In this document: positions 21,990 to 24,838 of the stretch, piece by piece
How positions within the stretch are numbered: the first letter of the stretch is position 1
Layout: each line of letters starts with the position of its first letter
IMG/VR virus record: IMGVR_UViG_3300032322_001976
Coordinates: 1 to 24,838 of that record
DNA from: a virus
Reading direction: 5' to 3' (one strand)
Length of the DNA stretch: 24,838 nucleotides
Notes under the pieces: model-generated
What the model was told of the DNA's origin: nothing
What the model saw: only the letters and a program-made list of their open reading frames with translations
Databases searched by the model: none
Position numbers and translations under genes: made by a program

Positions 21990-22340
21990 TTAGGCGATAG
22001 AGTTGATAGAGAGGAGAGCCTTTGCGCAATCCTCTAGCTGTCTGTGGCGCAGTAAGTAGCGATAGCAAGCCCGAATGTCGGAGTTATCGCCGGCTGCCTT
22101 AAACAAGGTCGTGTTGGCAGTCTGGAGGATAGTTAGACGGCTGATCATTTCTGCAAGGATCACCGCCATGGGTGAGAGTACGGGCCGGTTAGACTGTTCG
22201 GCTTTTCCCCAAGCTTGCATCTCGCCCCAGAATGCGTTCCCGCGTTGTGTAGTGTCCTGAGCAGCTACTTCCCTTAGAGCCGTTTGCCAGGCTTGGTCAA
22301 ACTCCTGGTTATCCGGTTGTGTTTCAGTGGGGTTGCTCAT
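21990..22340 (-). CDS. Hypothetical protein upstream of thyX
   Basis: A 116-residue helical protein from ATG 22340. A longer start (22367) is possible. It contains 'FDQAWQTALREVAAQDTTQR', 'MAVILAEMISRLTILQTANT' and 'DIRACYRYLLRHRQLEDCAK'. It has no membrane segment and no recognised domain. It is five bases from thyX and probably co-translated with it. The function is unknown. Confidence 0.55.
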   Translation of the reverse strand: MSNPTETQPDNQEFDQAWQTALREVAAQDTTQRGNAFWGEMQAWGKAEQSNRPVLSPMAVILAEMISRLTILQTANTTLFKAAGDNSDIRACYRYLLRHRQLEDCAKALLSINSIA

Positions 22341-22716
22341 GGAGAGAGGGGGTGATGGATTGATCAAGGAGCTTCTTTGCTGTGCGTATCTTCTGGGTCA
22401 GCGCTTTTTGCTGCTTCTTTGTCATTGATGTCACATGCCATAAACCACAGAACTGGCATGTGAAGGGAAAGCCTTTGTAACCTGACTGGCGGAGATAGGT
22501 AGTAACCTCAGCCCGTGTCATGTAGGCGGCTTTACCCTGACAGGAACTTTGGACACGGCTAATCAAGAACTTCGCGTCCGAGATGTCAGAGGCGGATTGT
22601 TGTCTTGAAATCCCCGCGCTGCTGTCTCTATGAGATTGTGCAGTCTTCGATGCGGAGTGAGCACATCGAGAGGGGTAATTACTCTGACCGCGCTGTGTAT
22701 ATGTTCCTGTGGCCAT
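22324..22716 (-). CDS. Small zinc-finger-like protein
   Basis: A 130-residue protein from ATG 22716. A longer frame from 22857 is rejected because it would overlap the previous gene by 86 bases and its extra part is low-complexity. The Ser-rich N-terminal half looks disordered. The C-terminal part has 'AAYMTRAEVTTYLRQSGYKG' followed by 'CQFCGLWHVTS', a C-x2-C ... H arrangement that, with an earlier Cys in 'SSCQGK', can bind zinc. I recall this C-x2-C-x2-W-H-x-T-S pattern in small phage proteins. A basic Lys/Gln-rich helix follows. Confidence 0.6.
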   Translation of the reverse strand: MATGTYTQRGQSNYPSRCAHSASKTAQSHRDSSAGISRQQSASDISDAKFLISRVQSSCQGKAAYMTRAEVTTYLRQSGYKGFPFTCQFCGLWHVTSMTKKQQKALTQKIRTAKKLLDQSITPSLHEQPH

Positions 22717-22771
22717 TGAGAAAGAAGCAGGGTGCTGAATAGATGATTCGTGAATCGGTGAACTTGGGCGA

Positions 22772-23077
22772 TCATGGTGACCTGGGTGGAGGGTCTGGAC
22801 ACAGACCATGGGGGATGATGGCAGGCTTTGGCTGGTGTCCCCCAACTCGATTTCCATTACCTCTGATGCGAGTCCCCTCTGTGAACTCTATGGGGGATGG
22901 TGTTAATTGCTCCAGCTTCTTCTCTAGAGCGATAGCTGCCCGTGCATAGGCAATAAGCGCGGCGCGTGGATTTGAAGCTGTTATCGACGTTGTTACCGTC
23001 CGCCCTCTCCACGAATCACCACGGTGCTCAAAGTGATCGAACGACAACTCAAATAATCTGTCATCAGATAGGTTCAT
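22772..23077 (-). CDS. Hypothetical protein
   Basis: A 101-residue protein from ATG 23077, which overlaps the upstream stop as ATGA. The first 60 residues are a small folded domain with 'FELSFDHFEHRGDSWRGRTV' and an Ala-rich helix ('PRAALIAYARAAIALEKKLE'). The last 40 are Gly/Pro-rich and probably disordered. It has no recognised family. Confidence 0.55.
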   Translation of the reverse strand: MNLSDDRLFELSFDHFEHRGDSWRGRTVTTSITASNPRAALIAYARAAIALEKKLEQLTPSPIEFTEGTRIRGNGNRVGGHQPKPAIIPHGLCPDPPPRSP

Positions 23078-23265
23078 TCGTCACCCTCAATAAGGAAGTT
23101 GTCTGGAGAAGCTGAGCGCAGTGCTGTGCGACCGGCGGAGGTTTCCTGGGCTCGATGAACGGCGGCGGATGTTTCGCCCAGCACGGACATGAGAGGGGTC
23201 GCGACGGGGGCTAGCTCTTGGAAGAATGCTGCCGCTGCTGCGAAGAAAGGGAGTGGTGTGGTCAT
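23074..23265 (-). CDS. Short hypothetical protein
   Basis: A 63-residue protein from ATG 23265. A longer frame from 23391 overlaps the HTH gene heavily and reads as its shadow, so it is rejected. The N-terminus is hydrophobic and Ala-rich ('PLPFFAAAAAFFQELAPVAT'), possibly a weak membrane segment. The rest is helical and mildly basic. The stop overlaps the next start (ATGA). The function is unknown. Confidence 0.45.
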   Translation of the reverse strand: MTTPLPFFAAAAAFFQELAPVATPLMSVLGETSAAVHRAQETSAGRTALRSASPDNFLIEGDE

Positions 23266-23284
23266 GGGAAGGAAGTGAGAAGGG

Positions 23285-23671
23285 TCAGTTTTCATCGGAA
23301 GGTGTTGGCATAGCTGCCGCCTTGTTCCAGTCCAGCAGCGCCTCGCGGTAACGATTGACCGCTGCGTGGAGGATGTAGGCCGGGGAAACATCGAGTTGAT
23401 CGGCTAAGGCGCGGATGAACTTGGCGTTCTCTGGGGTAAGGGAGGTGTTGAACCGGGTAGTAAGGAGAGAGCCCGTGGGGCGGTAGCGGGCGGCGATCTC
23501 GGGGGAGATGTCTCCGCACCGGGCCGCAGCCTGGAGGCGCTTTTGGATGGTCTGTCTGGAGACATTAAGTCTGCGTCCGACTTCTGCGTAATTACAGATG
23601 CCGAGTTCGCTCAGGAGCTTTTCACACTCATGGACGATTTGTTCTAATGAGACTTTTGAGATATAGGGCAT
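23285..23671 (-). CDS. DNA-binding protein with HTH and ribbon-helix-helix regions
   Basis: A 128-residue protein from ATG 23671. Residues 26-48 form a helix-turn-helix ('NYAEVGRRLNVSRQTIQKRL'), resembling a recruited regulator. Residues about 72-110 look like a ribbon-helix-helix ('TTRFNTSLTPENAKFIRALA' then 'DVSPAYILHAAVNRYREAL'). Two DNA-binding folds in one small protein suggest a transcription regulator of the accessory block, possibly a repressor. A different architecture (a nucleoid protein) is possible. The operator is unknown. Confidence 0.65.
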   Translation of the reverse strand: MPYISKVSLEQIVHECEKLLSELGICNYAEVGRRLNVSRQTIQKRLQAAARCGDISPEIAARYRPTGSLLTTRFNTSLTPENAKFIRALADQLDVSPAYILHAAVNRYREALLDWNKAAAMPTPSDEN

Positions 23672-23696
23672 TAAGTCGCTCTGAAGTGGTTAGAGC

Positions 23697-23897
23697 CTAC
23701 TTCTGTGCGATGTCTCCGTGGAGTGTAGGGATGTGAAAGTCCCCGACAGGGAAGAAACGTGACGGTAATTCCCGCTGACGTAGGTTCTCGTTGGCTCTTA
23801 CGATCTCTGCTATCGACGCTGTTGTCTGGTATAAGAATGCACCTGTGACCGTGTGGCGTAATTCGTAGGCAGCGAACCCATCCATGTTCGTAGACAT
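23697..23897 (-). CDS. Small hypothetical protein
   Basis: A 66-residue protein from ATG 23897, the only usual start in this frame after a stop. It has 'YELRHTVTGAFLYQTTASIA' and 'RANENLRQRELPSRFFPVGD', which I associate with a widespread small phage protein. A different frame (23671-24036, 121 residues) is open across the same DNA and overlaps both neighbours more neatly. I prefer this frame because its composition and pattern look coding. Confidence 0.5.
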   Translation of the reverse strand: MSTNMDGFAAYELRHTVTGAFLYQTTASIAEIVRANENLRQRELPSRFFPVGDFHIPTLHGDIAQK

Positions 23898-24032
23898 GCG
23901 GCGGCAAGCCCTTTAGGGGGGCTATGTGGAATGTGCGGTATAGCTCCGTTGCAGCAGGCGCAGTGCCGGGGCAGCTGGTCAGGCCCACACAGTCTGGCGC
24001 GGAGGGTGAGGATGGAGTGAGACAGGTGAGAC

Positions 24033-24197
24033 TCATTGTGAGACTCCGCTGAGGAAGAGGGCGCGGACGGTCAGTGAGGCGGAGCAGGAGGTCATGAAGA
24101 CCATGAACAGGGAGGGGCGGTAATAGAGGACGCAGAAGCCGTAACCGGTGAGAGCGCTGGAGGCGCCCAGCAGCAGCCAGGAGTTAAGGGGGGTCAT
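24033..24197 (-). CDS. Small membrane protein (54 residues)
   Basis: A complete frame from ATG 24197 to TGA 24033. The start overlaps the previous stop as ATGA. Two hydrophobic segments, 'SWLLLGASSALTGYGFCVLY' and 'SLFMVFMTSCSASLTVRALF', with Arg residues at 27 and 46, suggest a two-pass membrane protein. The stop overlaps an ATG at 24036. No family is recognised. A superinfection or lysis-related role is speculative. Confidence 0.55.
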   Translation of the reverse strand: MTPLNSWLLLGASSALTGYGFCVLYYRPSLFMVFMTSCSASLTVRALFLSGVSQ

Positions 24198-24570
24198 ATG
24201 GATAGGGGGGAATCGAAATCGTTAGAGGTGAAGCCCGCAGAAGTGACCGGTGGGATGCTGCCGGGGGTGAAGTAAGGGCCAAAGGTTCCGGGGTTGAGAT
24301 TGGGGACCAACGGCTGCGCGGTTTCCGGCAGGGGCTGGGTAGGTTCGGCCTCGGGGGGAACCCGGAGGGCGTCCGCTTCGGCCTTCACCAGCTTCTCCTT
24401 CTGGATCTTGATCCATGCCTCCAGTGCGGTGCAGGCAGCAGCCAGGAGTTGGCTCTGGAGCGGGGTGGGGCGATGACTTCGGTGAGAAGCTCAGAGACCT
24501 CAGTGATCGAGGTGTTTAGCTGGGCGACGACGACTGCAGGGGTATCTAAGAGGAGGTGCTTTGAGGTCAT
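24194..24570 (-). pseudogene. Gene interrupted by a single-base frameshift
   Basis: From ATG 24570 (TGATG overlap with the Tad2-like gene) one frame gives 'LNTSITEVSELLTEVIAPP' and then turns into Arg-rich nonsense. From about 24465 the adjacent frame carries clearly coding sequence: 'LQSQLLAAACTALEAWIKIQ', 'KEKLVKAEADALRVPPEAEP' and a Pro-rich end reaching TGA 24194. The two join if one C is added in the CCCC run at 24462-24465, giving about 125 residues. Nothing restarts the second frame except a GTG at 24388. It could be an assembly error, a true mutation, or programmed -1 slippage. Confidence 0.6.
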
Positions 24571-24812
24571 CAGGCGTCCTCGTCGAAACGGCACCAGTCA
24601 TTAGCGAGGAGATCAGTTTGACTGGCGAGCCAGGGGACACGGTCGCCTTGAACTGTTGTGATGAAGAAGTACGGGAGGGTCATCTTAGAGTGTTCGTCTG
24701 GGACTTGAAGTGCAATCCATTGGTTTGCTCCGTTCCAGCCTCTGCGGGTTAGGCGGCAGCCGTCTCTAAGCTCTTTCAGAGCTTTACTAAAGGAGAATAG
24801 AAGCTCAGTCAT
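24570..24812 (-). CDS. DUF2829 / Tad2-like protein, candidate anti-Thoeris factor
   Basis: An 80-residue protein from ATG 24812. The family pattern runs from 'FSKALKELRDGCRLTRRGWN' through 'WIALQVP' and 'LPYFFITTVQGDRVPWLASQ' to 'TDLLANDWCRF'. This matches DUF2829, whose member Tad2 sequesters the signal 1''-3' gcADPR and blocks Thoeris defence. Length and all conserved blocks are intact. Not every DUF2829 protein is proven to be an inhibitor, so the activity is inferred. It is the first gene of the window, with the contig end only 26 bases upstream, so its promoter cannot be seen. Confidence 0.8.
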   Translation of the reverse strand: MTELLFSFSKALKELRDGCRLTRRGWNGANQWIALQVPDEHSKMTLPYFFITTVQGDRVPWLASQTDLLANDWCRFDEDA

Positions 24813-24822
24813 TGGAGTGTTC

Positions 24823-24838
24823 GGGGGGGGGGGGGGGG
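24823..24838. repeat. Terminal run of 16 G
   Basis: The window ends in 16 consecutive G after TC. A homopolymer exactly at the end is typical of a two-colour sequencing or assembly artefact, not phage DNA. It marks a likely contig end. Confidence 0.85.

Noticed and set aside
24222-24416. Gly/Arg-rich frame overlapping the frameshifted gene
   Set aside because: Composition is a typical GC-rich shadow. The adjacent frame has an amphipathic helix and a natural Pro-rich tail.
1-24838. tRNA genes and rho-independent terminators
   Set aside because: No cloverleaf-like block with a CCA end region and no minus-strand hairpin followed by a T-run was recognised. A covariance search could still find a divergent one.

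Overview
The window looks like the left part of a contig from a tailed double-stranded DNA phage (Caudoviricetes). Every gene I can support lies on the minus strand, so transcription runs from high to low coordinates. Neighbouring genes are tightly packed with ATGA, TAATG, TGATG, TAGTG and GTGA overlaps. A cyanobacterial host, probably a picocyanobacterium, is my inference. It rests on the flavin-dependent thymidylate synthase signature, a set of small accessory proteins that resemble cyanophage proteins, and few recognisable Shine-Dalgarno sites. Only one HIP1 octamer (GCGATCGC) was seen, so a HIP1-rich freshwater host is not indicated. The right end is a run of 16 G, probably an assembly or sequencing artefact, and the left end cuts through a gene.

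In transcription order: (1) 24812-16864 is an early or accessory block of about 21 mostly small genes. It contains a DUF2829/Tad2-like protein (a candidate anti-Thoeris sponge), a gene broken by an apparent frameshift, a small membrane protein, a HTH plus ribbon-helix-helix DNA-binding protein, two small zinc-finger-like proteins, ThyX, a membrane-anchored repeat protein and many hypotheticals. (2) A 209-base gap holds a two-copy 11-bp direct repeat, then come the terminase small and large subunits (16654-14661). (3) The next 209-base gap carries an array of six imperfect 20-bp repeats (14508-14634). (4) The portal follows (14451-12544). (5) 12547-6339 is the most unusual region: a 1096-residue protein with an alpha/beta-hydrolase domain, a holin-like membrane protein, a 65-residue protein, an Ala/Lys-rich protein, a DUF6321-like protein and a protein kinase. 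(6) The head block comprises a DUF2213 prohead protease/scaffold, a structural cement protein, the major capsid protein and a small connector. (7) A DUF4054 adaptor with a fibre-like C-terminus leads into four appendage or fibre-like genes at the left edge. Tape measure, lysis enzyme and replication genes are not in the window.

The main candidate for an undescribed system is the cassette between portal and prohead protease. Three of its proteins carry nearly the same short cysteine module (C-G-x-S-G-I-x-x-N-K-K-C), each followed by a Gly/Ala-rich hydrophobic segment. In two of them a catalytic domain then follows: a complete-looking kinase, and an alpha/beta hydrolase with a candidate Ser-Asp-His triad. 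The largest protein also has a second, related cysteine module and hydrophobic segment at its N-terminus. This suggests a shared tag-plus-membrane-anchor that displays or delivers interchangeable enzymatic payloads, possibly as virion-borne effectors.
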